Shown piece after piece: positions 57,251 through 64,000 of a stretch of 64,000 nucleotides of DNA (positions are counted from its first letter, which is position 1; every line of letters begins with the position of its first letter). The notes beneath the pieces are model-generated. The model had not been told where the DNA came from and did not search any database. It was given only the letters and a program-made list of their open reading frames with translations. This stretch comes from Desulfobacterales bacterium (GTDB lineage Bacteria; Desulfobacterota; Desulfobacteria; Desulfobacterales; JAQWFD01). Location of the stretch: assembly GCA_028704555.1 (NCBI GenBank), contig JAQWFD010000017.1, positions 1 to 64,000 on the forward strand. Reading direction: 5' to 3'. Made by a program: the position numbers and the translations under genes.

Positions 57251-57292
57251 TGCTGTCTACTGCCCGCTCCCTACTGATTACTGCCTACTTTT
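57251..57292. repeat. Period-7 tract: CTGNCTA units
   Basis: CTGTCTA, CTGCCCG, CTCCCTA, CTGATTA, CTGCCTA follow in 7-base phase, just before the lptE ribosome site. On the other strand the units read TAGNCAG, related to the AGTAGGG tract at 62841. Confidence 0.75.
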
Positions 57293-57308
57293 TAAAGGGA
57301 GGCTTTTA

Positions 57309-57830
57309 TTGAGTACTGTAAAAAAATATATTCCGATTTTTTTTCTGCTGTTTTTCATGATGGCATGTTCCGGTTGCGGTTACCGGTTTTCGGGCAACGG
57401 GGTGCTTCCGGGCAACGTACAATCGATCTTTATCAATGTCTTTGAAAATCGAACCGCCGAGACCGGGATCGAGAGTGTGTTCAGCAACGATCTGGTCATC
57501 GAGTTCATTCGAAACGGAAACCCGGTTGCAAACGAACGTGACAGGGCAGACGCATTTCTTCATGGAACTGTAAAATCCATGACCATCGATTCTGTGTCGC
57601 ACAGAGACAGCCATACGTCGATCGAAACTCGCGTAACCGTTTGTATGGATCTGAAAATGATGGATTCACAGGGCGATGTGATATGGTCGGCCAATAATAT
57701 TTCCGATAGTGAGGTCTATCTGGTCGTGTCGGAAAAATCAGTCACGGAACAGAACCGTCGAATTGCCATATCGGAGATATCCAAACGCATTGCAGAAAAA
57801 GTCTATTATCGGCTAACCGATCGCTTCTGA
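57309..57830 (+). CDS. lptE: LPS-assembly lipoprotein LptE
   Basis: Outer-membrane lipoprotein that plugs LptD during lipopolysaccharide insertion. 173 residues from a TTG at 57309, six bases after GGGAGG; upstream in-frame codons lie in the repeat tract. The signal peptide ends SGCGYRF, the usual LptE processing site. The family fold follows with VQSIFINVFENRT, GIESVFSNDLVIEFIRNG and a C-terminal helical end. It indicates a lipopolysaccharide-bearing outer membrane. Downstream of leuS, as in many proteobacteria. Confidence 0.85.
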   Translation: MSTVKKYIPIFFLLFFMMACSGCGYRFSGNGVLPGNVQSIFINVFENRTAETGIESVFSNDLVIEFIRNGNPVANERDRADAFLHGTVKSMTIDSVSHRDSHTSIETRVTVCMDLKMMDSQGDVIWSANNISDSEVYLVVSEKSVTEQNRRIAISEISKRIAEKVYYRLTDRF

Positions 57831-57972
57831 TCTTTCTGCTGGCCTGACAGCATCCATCAGACCAGAGCCGTGCCGATGGTCATGTGATTTATTGGCCGGT
57901 ACGCGGTAAAAAATGTCAGCTGAAGTCCATGACAGATGGCTGTCATCAAGCGGGGAGTAGAAAAACCGGCCC

Positions 57973-58167
57973 TTAGGGTTCGCTCAGAAATAAGTTCGCA
58001 ATTTTAAGGGTTCGCTCAGGAATAAGTTCGCAATTTTAAGTGTTGAGGCGCCTGTCCGGCAAGGCACGAAAGTGTATGAATATCAAGCATATTCAGAGCT
58101 TTCGTGACGCAACCAGGCAGGATGCATCGGCGTTTAAAATGTGAAGTTATTTTTGAATGAGCCCTTA
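57973..58167. repeat. MITE-like palindromic repeat, copy 4 (with duplicated end)
   Basis: About 195 bp. The first 32 bases (57976-58007, GGGTTCGCTCAGAAATAAGT...) are repeated in tandem with one change at 58008-58039. The interior and the right end (GAATGAGCCCTTAA) are as in the other copies. It lies in the convergent lptE/rpsT spacer; the rest of 57831-58231 holds no gene. Confidence 0.88.
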
Positions 58168-58231
58168 AGCCCTGAAAGGTCAATTCTAAAGGCCCCCAGG
58201 GCCGATTCAGGAACGAAACGCGGTTGCCTTG

Positions 58232-58498
58232 CTATGCGTTGATGCCATTAACCAGTTTTGACAGGCGGGAAATTTTTCTGGCAGCCGTTTTGGAATGAAT
58301 CACTCCTCTTTTGGATGCTTTGTCTATAGCCCCCTGTGCGGCAATGAGATCCTTGACGGCAGAATCTGCGTTATTTTCAGCAGCATCAAGGCGCACCTGT
58401 TTTACTACATTTTTAATTCTGCTTTTAACACCCTTGTTTCGCAACCGTCTGGTTTCGTTTTGTAGTGCACGTTTTATTGCGGATTTATGATTAGCCAA
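58232..58498 (-). CDS. rpsT: 30S ribosomal protein S20, TTG start
   Basis: 88 residues, basic, helical, starting MANHKSAIKRALQNE and containing SRIKNVVKQVR, the family signature. The start is TTG at 58498, behind AAAGGGGC; an in-frame TAG five codons upstream and the lack of any ATG leave no alternative. E. coli rpsT also starts with UUG, where it is needed for autogenous control. Convergent with lptE, divergent from murJ. Confidence 0.96.
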   Translation of the reverse strand: MANHKSAIKRALQNETRRLRNKGVKSRIKNVVKQVRLDAAENNADSAVKDLIAAQGAIDKASKRGVIHSKTAARKISRLSKLVNGINA

Positions 58499-58727
58499 GT
58501 TATATGCCCCTTTCTAAGGATATAAAGATACTTTTCAAAAAGTGATTTAAATACAAAAGTCAGAAGAGATTGTCAATAAGAAAAAATGTCGTCAAAGAAA
58601 ACCGGCAAAGAAAAACAGTTACCGGGTTTCCTTTTTTTGTTATCATCAATGTCCTGAAAAATGTCAATACATAAAAAATGGCGAATTCGATTTATCAGGC
58701 AGATAATCAGGCAGGAAATTGGATACG

Positions 58728-60296
58728 ATGTCGAAATCCGAAAATATGCAGGTCACCAGAGCCGCCGGAGTCGTAGGGAGCGCAACATTATTCAGCCGCA
58801 TGCTGGGGGTCATCCGGGACATGATCATTGCCTGCCTTTTCGGGGCCGGGGGAAATTCGGATGCGTTTTTTGTGGCTTTTAGAATCCCCAATCTGTTCAG
58901 GCGGCTGTTTGCCGAAGGATCGTTGAGTATTGCCTTCATCCCCGTATTTACGGAGTATCTGACGCGTCAGGGAAGAGATGAGGCGCTTCATATGGCACGA
59001 TCTGCCATCCGGCTGCTTTCCGCCATTCTGGTTGTCATCGTGGTCGGGGGCGTTGTGCTGGCGCCGATGATGGTGCGCGTATTTGCTCCGGGTTTTGATC
59101 CGATGTCCGGGCAGTTTTCCCTGACGGTCACGCTGACCCGGATCATGTTTCCATATTTGTTTTTTATTGGGCTGGTGGCTTTATGCATGGGCATTCTCAA
59201 TTCGTTGGGGCATTTTGCCGCACCGGCCTTTGCCCCGGTTTTTCTGAATGTTGCCATTATCGGGTCGGCGCTTCTGGTTTCTCCGCACCTGAACCGTCCG
59301 GTGGTCGGCCTGGCGATAGGGGTCCTCATCGGCGGCCTGCTGCAGCTGTTGCTTCAGATTCCATTTTTGCTGAGCCAGAGGATTATATTCTGGAAGGCGG
59401 CAACGGTTTGTCATGCCGGGCTGAAAAAAGTAGGAAGGCTTATGCTGCCGGCCATATTCGGTACGGCGGTTTATCAAATCAATATTTTAGCAGGGACACT
59501 TCTGGCCTCCTTTCTTGAGGAGGGCAGCGTGTCGTATCTGTATTATGCGGACCGTCTGGTTCAGTTCCCGCTGGGAATTTTTGCCATTGCCATGGCAACG
59601 GCCGTGATGCCGACCCTGTCCCGCCAGGCATTGGGAAAAAAATATGATGCGTTGAACGATACCGTTGCCTATAGCCTGAATCTGGTGTTTTTTATCACGG
59701 TGCCTTCGATGGTAGGCCTCATGGTGCTAAACGAACCCATCGTGGCCTTGCTGTTCCAGCGGGGCGCATTTGATGCCGAAAGCACGAGACAGACCGCAGC
59801 CGCTTTATTCTATTATGGAATGGGGCTGTGGGCTTTTTCTGCCGTCAGAATTGTGGTATCGATATTTTATGCGCTTCAGGACGCCCGTACCCCGGTAAAA
59901 ACAGGCGTCGTCTCTGTCGCAGTTAACATCGCACTGGGCATCATCCTCATGAAATCGATGGGGCACTGTGGCATTGCGCTATCCGCCTCACTGGCCTCCA
60001 CGCTTAACCTGATACTTCTGGTTGCCGCATTGGTCAGGCGGATCGGGTTTCCACAGTGGAAATCCGTTACGTTATCTGCTTGCAAAACCATGACCGGTTC
60101 TGCAATAATGGGGGCTTGCGTATGGCTCATGGCACGATGGGTCATTCCTGCGTCAGATAAGCCCTCAGCGCCTCTTTTCTGGGGGTTTTCGGGATGCGTG
60201 GTATTCGGAGTGGCCGTATACGCCGCTTCGTGCTATGTCTTGAAAAGCCCTGAACTTGAGAGCCTGTCCCGGGAGGAGAATGGCAAGCGTGAGTAG
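58728..60296 (+). CDS. murJ: Lipid II flippase MurJ
   Basis: Flips lipid-linked peptidoglycan precursor across the inner membrane. About 522 residues with 13-14 membrane helices. Family signatures are TLFSRMLGVIRD, DAFFVAFRIPNLFRRLFAEG and PVFTEY in the first helices, and YYADRLVQFPLGIFAIA in the middle. ATG 58728 is taken; the TTG nine bases earlier is too close to AGGA. Its 3' end overlaps the start of the FtsB-like gene by 17 bases. Confidence 0.94.
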   Translation: MSKSENMQVTRAAGVVGSATLFSRMLGVIRDMIIACLFGAGGNSDAFFVAFRIPNLFRRLFAEGSLSIAFIPVFTEYLTRQGRDEALHMARSAIRLLSAILVVIVVGGVVLAPMMVRVFAPGFDPMSGQFSLTVTLTRIMFPYLFFIGLVALCMGILNSLGHFAAPAFAPVFLNVAIIGSALLVSPHLNRPVVGLAIGVLIGGLLQLLLQIPFLLSQRIIFWKAATVCHAGLKKVGRLMLPAIFGTAVYQINILAGTLLASFLEEGSVSYLYYADRLVQFPLGIFAIAMATAVMPTLSRQALGKKYDALNDTVAYSLNLVFFITVPSMVGLMVLNEPIVALLFQRGAFDAESTRQTAAALFYYGMGLWAFSAVRIVVSIFYALQDARTPVKTGVVSVAVNIALGIILMKSMGHCGIALSASLASTLNLILLVAALVRRIGFPQWKSVTLSACKTMTGSAIMGACVWLMARWVIPASDKPSAPLFWGFSGCVVFGVAVYAASCYVLKSPELESLSREENGKRE

Positions 60297-60597
60297 GTTC
60301 CAGAGAATTCTTTTATCTGTTTCGATTGCCATTTTATTTTCCCTGGTTTTTTTTATTGTATTCAGCAATAATGGCCTTCTCGAAGTATATTCGCTCAAAA
60401 AGAGCAAAGCACGGCTGATTGAATCCAGCCAGGGGACCTCAGCCGAAAATCTGTCTTTATGCAGGACGCTTGACCGGCTAAAATTTGATCCGGAATATAT
60501 CGGGACGGTAGCCAGACAAGAACTGGGGATGATCGGAAAGGACGAAATCATCATCAAATTTTTAGAAAACGGAAAGAAAAAACCGCTGCATGAATGA
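60280..60597 (+). CDS. FtsB/DivIC-type septum formation initiator
   Basis: 105 residues. A short cytosolic start is followed by a membrane helix (about 9-30: LLSVSIAILFSLVFFIVFS), then a coiled coil, and the end typical of the family (RQELGMIGKDEIIIKF). ATG 60280 lies inside the murJ end behind GGGAGGAG. It probably joins the FtsB-FtsL-FtsQ division complex. Tight overlap with murJ and with the next gene suggests an operon. Confidence 0.82.
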   Translation: MASVSRFQRILLSVSIAILFSLVFFIVFSNNGLLEVYSLKKSKARLIESSQGTSAENLSLCRTLDRLKFDPEYIGTVARQELGMIGKDEIIIKFLENGKKKPLHE

Positions 60598-60880
60598 TCA
60601 AAATTCCGCCCGTACCGCCACGATGGCGTCTCTTTATGCCCGTCAGGGCTATATCCAAAAGGCCCTTGACATCTATAACCAGCTGCTTGTGGCTGAACCG
60701 GAGCGCCGTGATGTTATAGAGGCCATAGCGGAGCTGGAGTCAGGCTGTCAGAAAAAAGGGGATAAACAGCTATGTGATCTGCTCCCGCTATTCAGCGAAT
60801 GGATCAATCTCATGCTGTGCCACATCACACTCGAAAAACTTAACCGCCTGCGCTTGCTTAAAAATCCAAACGAAAAATAG
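60590..60880 (+). CDS. Small TPR-like protein
   Basis: 96 residues; the N-terminal half fits one tetratricopeptide repeat (MASLYARQGYIQKALDIYNQLL). The rest is helical without recognisable motif. Its start overlaps the end of the FtsB-like gene by 8 bases, so it is translationally coupled. Function unknown; a role with the division operon is only suggested by position. Confidence 0.7.
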   Translation: MNDQNSARTATMASLYARQGYIQKALDIYNQLLVAEPERRDVIEAIAELESGCQKKGDKQLCDLLPLFSEWINLMLCHITLEKLNRLRLLKNPNEK

Positions 60881-60959
60881 TCTCCGGGTTTATTGACCGT
60901 GAGGCCGGCTAATGCTACACTAGTCATTAGTTAGGGTAATATGAAAAGGACTGAGTTAA

Positions 60960-61003
60960 GGCCAGAGGCCAGAGGTCAGAAATCAGCGGTCGGAGGTCGG
61001 GGA
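60960..61003. repeat. Period-7 tract: GGCCAGA/GGTCGGA units
   Basis: GGCCAGA, GGCCAGA, GGTCAGA, AATCAGC, GGTCGGA, GGTCGGG in 7-base phase. A shorter continuation (GGTCAGA, AGACAGA) stands at 61065-61091, beyond the double hairpin. Confidence 0.85.
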
Positions 61004-61010
61004 ACAAACA

Positions 61011-61060
61011 GTAGAAGAGGCTTCCAGCCTCTTAAAAAAGAGCCAGGATGGCTCTTCTAC
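61011..61060. repeat. Double-hairpin repeat (TTCCAGCC / AGGATGGC type)
   Basis: Outer GTAGAAGAG and CTCTTCTAC are perfect complements. Within them AAGAGGC-TTCCA-GCCTCTT and AAGAGCC-AGGAT-GGCTCTT each form their own stem. The two-stem design is compact (50 bp). It lies between two halves of the period-7 tract. Confidence 0.75.
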
Positions 61061-61115
61061 TTTGGGGGCAGAGGTCAGAAGACAGAGTAAGAAATGAGGG
61101 ATAACTCGTAGGCGC

Positions 61116-61141
61116 AGGGGCGGCCCCCCCGTGTCCGCCCG
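61116..61141. repeat. GC-rich hairpin repeat, copy 3
   Basis: AGGGGCGGCCCCCCCGTG followed by TCCGCCCG, inverted relative to copies 1 and 2. It lies 43 bp ahead of the nucleotide-sugar dehydrogenase start, so it may lie in that gene's 5' untranslated region. Confidence 0.75.
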
Positions 61142-61183
61142 CAGGGCGCCATACCCAGCAATCATTCCAACAAGGAGAAAATA

Positions 61184-62845
61184 ATGTCAGATATCGTGTC
61201 TCAAAATCAGGTATCCATTGCTCCGACAGGGGAGTCGTTTGAGCTTCCCGGTCAGCAGGATTATGCCATCGAATTGAAACGGCTTCAAGCGCTTGCCGGT
61301 GAGCAGCGCCAGAAAGGCAGAAAGATCGTCGTGGTCATGGGCGTTGGTTTTGTCGGTGCTGTCATGGCCGGAGTCGTTGCCGATTCGGTGGACAGAAAAA
61401 CCGGCGAATCCTCAAAATTTGTCATTGGCATGCAGCGGCCCTCGATCCGATCATTCTGGAAAATTCGCTATCTGAATCGGGGGATTGCGCCGGTGGAGGC
61501 TGAAGATCCGGAAGTGGGACCTTTGATCGAGCGCTGTGTGAAAGAAAAGAAAACGCTGACGGCAACCTTTACTTATGATGCCCTGGCGCTGGCCGATATC
61601 GTGGTGGTGGATGTGCAATGTGACTATCAGAAAGAGGCCTTGAATGATGTCCGGCAGGGCCGGGCGGATATTGCCGCATTGGAAGAGAGCCTGAAAATTA
61701 TCGGTGAAAAGATCAGCCCTGACTGTCTGGTGCTGATAGAAACGACGGTTCCACCCGGCACCACCGAATATGTTGCGTATCCCATTATTAAAAAAGCCTT
61801 TGAAAACCGGGGAATCGCTGCCGAACCGCTCCTGTCCCATTCGTTCGAGCGGGTCATGCCCGGCAGAAATTATGTGGCTTCCATCCGGGATTTCTGGCGG
61901 GTTTGCAGTGGTATCAATGAAAAAGCCCGTCAGCGGGTCGTACAATTTTTATCTGAAATATTGAATGTGGATCAGTATCCCCTGACGGTTCTGGACCGGC
62001 CGCTTGAAAGTGAAACCTGCAAGATAGTGGAAAATTCCTACCGCGCTACGATTCTGGCGTTTCTGAATGAATGGAGTGTGTTCTCCGAACGTAACGGCGT
62101 GGATCTGATCAAGGTCATCGATGCCATCAAGGTCCGTCCGACCCATTCCAATATTATTTTTCCGGGTCCCGGAATCGGCGGATACTGTCTGCCGAAGGAC
62201 GGCGGGCTGGGCGTGTGGGCGTATCATACGCTGATGGGCTTTGAAGATGATATGTTCAAAATCACCCCCCTGGCCATCGATATCAATGACAGCCGCGGGC
62301 TCCATGCCGCGGCTCTGGTGCGGGATGCCCTGCGAAATATGGGAAAGATTGTCGCGGCCTCCAGGATTGTGTTGCTGGGGGCATCTTACCGGGAAGATGT
62401 GGGCGATACCCGCTACAGCGGATCGGAAATTATCTGTCGAAAACTGGTGGAAATGGGTGGTGAGCTTGTGGTACATGACCCCTATGTTCAGCACTGGTGG
62501 GAACTGGAAAAACAGGACACGTACCCGGCGCCCGGCCAGTCCAAGGGACGGTTTTTCCGTAATCAGGAAAAACTGAGCGATATCCGCGTCAGTCAGCGCC
62601 TGGAAGATAGTCTGCCGGGCGCCGATGCCGTGGTGTTTGCCGTGCGGCATCAGGCCTATCTTAAGCTGTCTCCTGATCAGGTGGTCGGCATGATCGGAAA
62701 ACCGGCTGCCGTGATCGACTGTTTTGGAATTCTGGATGACGACAGTATCCGGCGTTATTTTGAACTTGGATGCGAGGTCAAAGGCCTGGGCCGTGGACAC
62801 GTCAAACGGATCAAAGATGAGGTAAGGGACGATAAAAAAAAGTAG
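61184..62845 (+). CDS. UDP-glucose/GDP-mannose dehydrogenase family protein
   Basis: Oxidises a nucleotide sugar at C6 to the uronic acid, using NAD twice. 553 residues, about 100 more than usual. An N-terminal extension of some 45 residues precedes the Rossmann motif VVVMGVGFVGAVMAG. The catalytic cysteine lies in GGYCLPKD. The C-terminal NAD-sugar domain (about 390-540) ends HVKRIKDEVR. Exact substrate cannot be told. ATG 61184 stands after AAGGAGAAAA. It is followed, across a repeat-rich spacer, by gmd, so it probably begins a surface-polysaccharide cluster. Confidence 0.85.
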   Translation: MSDIVSQNQVSIAPTGESFELPGQQDYAIELKRLQALAGEQRQKGRKIVVVMGVGFVGAVMAGVVADSVDRKTGESSKFVIGMQRPSIRSFWKIRYLNRGIAPVEAEDPEVGPLIERCVKEKKTLTATFTYDALALADIVVVDVQCDYQKEALNDVRQGRADIAALEESLKIIGEKISPDCLVLIETTVPPGTTEYVAYPIIKKAFENRGIAAEPLLSHSFERVMPGRNYVASIRDFWRVCSGINEKARQRVVQFLSEILNVDQYPLTVLDRPLESETCKIVENSYRATILAFLNEWSVFSERNGVDLIKVIDAIKVRPTHSNIIFPGPGIGGYCLPKDGGLGVWAYHTLMGFEDDMFKITPLAIDINDSRGLHAAALVRDALRNMGKIVAASRIVLLGASYREDVGDTRYSGSEIICRKLVEMGGELVVHDPYVQHWWELEKQDTYPAPGQSKGRFFRNQEKLSDIRVSQRLEDSLPGADAVVFAVRHQAYLKLSPDQVVGMIGKPAAVIDCFGILDDDSIRRYFELGCEVKGLGRGHVKRIKDEVRDDKKK

Positions 62846-62949
62846 GTAGTAGGGAGTAGGGAGTAGGGAGTAGGGAGTAAGAAGTAGGGAGTAAGAAGTA
62901 GGGAGTAGGGAGTAGGAAGTAGGGAGTAAGAAGTAGGGAGTAAGAAGAA
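62841..62949. repeat. Period-7 tract: AGTAGGG/AGTAAGA units (longest)
   Basis: Fifteen consecutive 7-base units beginning AGTAGGT at the stop codon of the dehydrogenase, mostly AGTAGGG mixed with AGTAAGA. A second short run (CAGAGGC, CAGAAGC, CAGAGGG) follows at 62973-63000. This is the best example in the window. Confidence 0.95.
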
Positions 62950-63032
62950 TAAGGACTGAGTTAAGGGCCTGTAAGAGGTCAGAGGCCAGAAGCCAGAGGG
63001 AGTGTAGAAAAAGCGGGGCACTGGTTCGGACT

Positions 63033-63058
63033 GTAGGGGCGGACCCCCGTGTCCGCCC
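63033..63058. repeat. GC-rich hairpin repeat, copy 4
   Basis: GTAGGGGCGGACCCCCGTG followed by TCCGCCCA: arms GGGCGGAC and GTCCGCCC around a short CCCC/GGGG loop. It sits between two period-7 tracts. Confidence 0.8.
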
Positions 63059-63116
63059 AATCGGTTACAGAACACAGGGGACTACCTCTCTTTGCTCCTT
63101 ACTGCGTACTCCATAT

Positions 63117-63192
63117 TCCCCGCTTTCCCTTTTCCCTTTTCCCTTTTCCCCTTAACCCTTAACCCTTAACCCTTAACCCTTAACCCTTAACC
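63117..63192. repeat. Period-7 tract: CCCTTTT then TTAACCC units
   Basis: Three CCCTTTT units pass directly into six TTAACCC units, which resemble a telomere-like heptamer, ending 26 bases before the gmd start codon. Confidence 0.92.
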
Positions 63193-63217
63193 AATTTTTT
63201 TAAATATAAGGAACACC

Positions 63218-64000
63218 ATGAAAAAAGCATTGATTACCGGAATCACAGGCCAGGACGGGGCCTATCTGGCAGATTTTCTGCTCAAGAAGGGATACGAAGT
63301 TCACGGGATTAAGCGAAGGGCCTCTATGTTCAATACGGCCCGTGTGGATCATCTTTACCGGGACCCGCATGAAAAAAATGTCCGGTTCTTTATGCATTAC
63401 GGAGATTTGACCGATTCCACCAACCTGATTCGTATCATTCAGGAAGTTCAACCGGATGAAATCTATAACCTGGCGGCGCAAAGCCATGTTCAGGTATCCT
63501 TTGAAACTCCGGAATATACGGCCAATTGCGATGCGCTGGGGACCCTCAGGCTTCTTGAAGCGATCCGTATTCTGGGCCTTGAACAGCGTACCCGGTTTTA
63601 CCAGGCCTCCACCTCCGAGCTTTATGGAAAGGTGCAGGAAATACCCCAGACCGAAAAAACCCCGTTTTATCCCCGGTCGCCCTATGCCTGTGCCAAGCTT
63701 TATGCCTACTGGATCACCATCAACTACCGGGAAGCCTATAACATGTTCGCCTGTAACGGCATCCTGTTCAATCACGAGTCTCCGATCCGGGGGGAGACGT
63801 TTGTTACCCGTAAAATCACCCGTGCGCTGGCCCGGATTCGGCTGGGAATGCAGGATTGCGTCTACATGGGCAACGTGGATTCCAGACGCGACTGGGGCCA
63901 TGCCCGGGACTATGTGGAAATGCAGTGGCTCATGCTTCAGCAGGACGAGCCGGAAGATTTTGTAATCGCCACCGGCGAGCAGCACTCGGTGCGTGAGTTT
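63218..64000 (+). CDS. gmd: GDP-mannose 4,6-dehydratase (cut by the window end)
   Basis: Converts GDP-mannose to GDP-4-keto-6-deoxymannose, the precursor of GDP-fucose, GDP-rhamnose and GDP-perosamine. The first 261 codons are present. The NADP-binding [14 protein letters not shown] is N-terminal, catalytic STSELYGK is near residue 133, and the Tyr/Lys pair lies in [12 protein letters not shown] (the usual form has Val for Cys). Full-length proteins have about 345-370 residues. ATG 63218 is preceded by AAGGAAC. It probably belongs to a polysaccharide cluster beyond the window. Confidence 0.95.
   Translation, partial: MKKALITGITGQDGAYLADFLLKKGYEVHGIKRRASMFNTARVDHLYRDPHEKNVRFFMHYGDLTDSTNLIRIIQEVQPDEIYNLAAQSHVQVSFETPEYTANCDALGTLRLLEAIRILGLEQRTRFYQASTSELYGKVQEIPQTEKTPFYPRSPYACAKLYAYWITINYREAYNMFACNGILFNHESPIRGETFVTRKITRALARIRLGMQDCVYMGNVDSRRDWGHARDYVEMQWLMLQQDEPEDFVIATGEQHSVREF

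Noticed and set aside
62841..62949. CRISPR array
   Set aside because: The direct repeats are 7 bases with no spacers between them, and no cas genes are present.
1..64000. tRNA or rRNA genes, insertion sequences, replication origin
   Set aside because: I looked for conserved tRNA arms, rRNA blocks, transposase motifs and DnaA-box clusters by eye and found none; a covariance-model scan would be decisive for tRNAs.

Overview
The window looks like a chromosomal segment of an anaerobic Gram-negative bacterium, most likely a Desulfobacterota (Desulfobacterales-like) sulfate reducer. This is inferred from gene content. It has a multi-subunit pyruvate/2-oxoacid:ferredoxin oxidoreductase operon with a GltD-ferredoxin fusion, a rubrerythrin-like protein, a PduO-type cobalamin adenosyltransferase, a DUF134/Mrp-NBP35/metallo-beta-lactamase cluster, citramalate-dependent isoleucine synthesis, and the order yajC-secD-secF-cpoB-dprA-topA. 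No rRNA, tRNA, CRISPR array, transposase or prophage gene was seen.

Layout: 0.9-9.5 kb is a minus-strand block (map, rarA, der, then the four-gene por operon with ATGA couplings). A 2 kb gene-poor stretch follows. 11.6-20.1 kb is plus-strand (AI-2E-type permease, gyrA, gpsA, radC, a small Cys-rich gene translationally coupled to pgk, and an unrecognised 353-aa gene). 20.3-28.5 kb is mixed (PBP1A, DksA-like protein, zinc-ribbon protein, cobalamin adenosyltransferase, ogt-lysE, YitT, DEAD-box helicase). 28.8-33.2 kb is plus-strand (DUF134, Mrp/NBP35, MBL fold, pyrD, rubrerythrin-like). 33.4-53.5 kb is one long minus-strand run. In transcription order it is rng, two unknown envelope genes, yajC, secD, secF, cpoB, dprA, topA, then ilvD-ilvB-ilvN-ilvC-cimA-leuA. 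54.5-64 kb is plus-strand except rpsT (leuS, lptE, murJ, ftsB-like, TPR, nucleotide-sugar dehydrogenase, start of gmd). The right edge probably enters a surface-polysaccharide cluster.

The most interesting item is an uncatalogued-looking attenuator in front of ilvD. A 30-codon leader peptide, half of whose residues are Ile, Val or Leu, is followed by a Rho-independent terminator. A complementary segment overlapping the leader stop codon could form the antiterminator. The operon behind it carries the whole Ile/Val pathway plus citramalate synthase and leuA, so it makes branched-chain amino acids from pyruvate and acetyl-CoA. The por operon interconverts those same two metabolites.

The spacers hold three unrelated repeat families: (1) a 150-195 bp palindromic MITE-like element, four copies; (2) short tandem tracts with an exact 7-base period but differing unit sequences, in about ten spacers; (3) a GC-rich hairpin of about 25 bp, four copies, always in a spacer that also carries heptad tracts.
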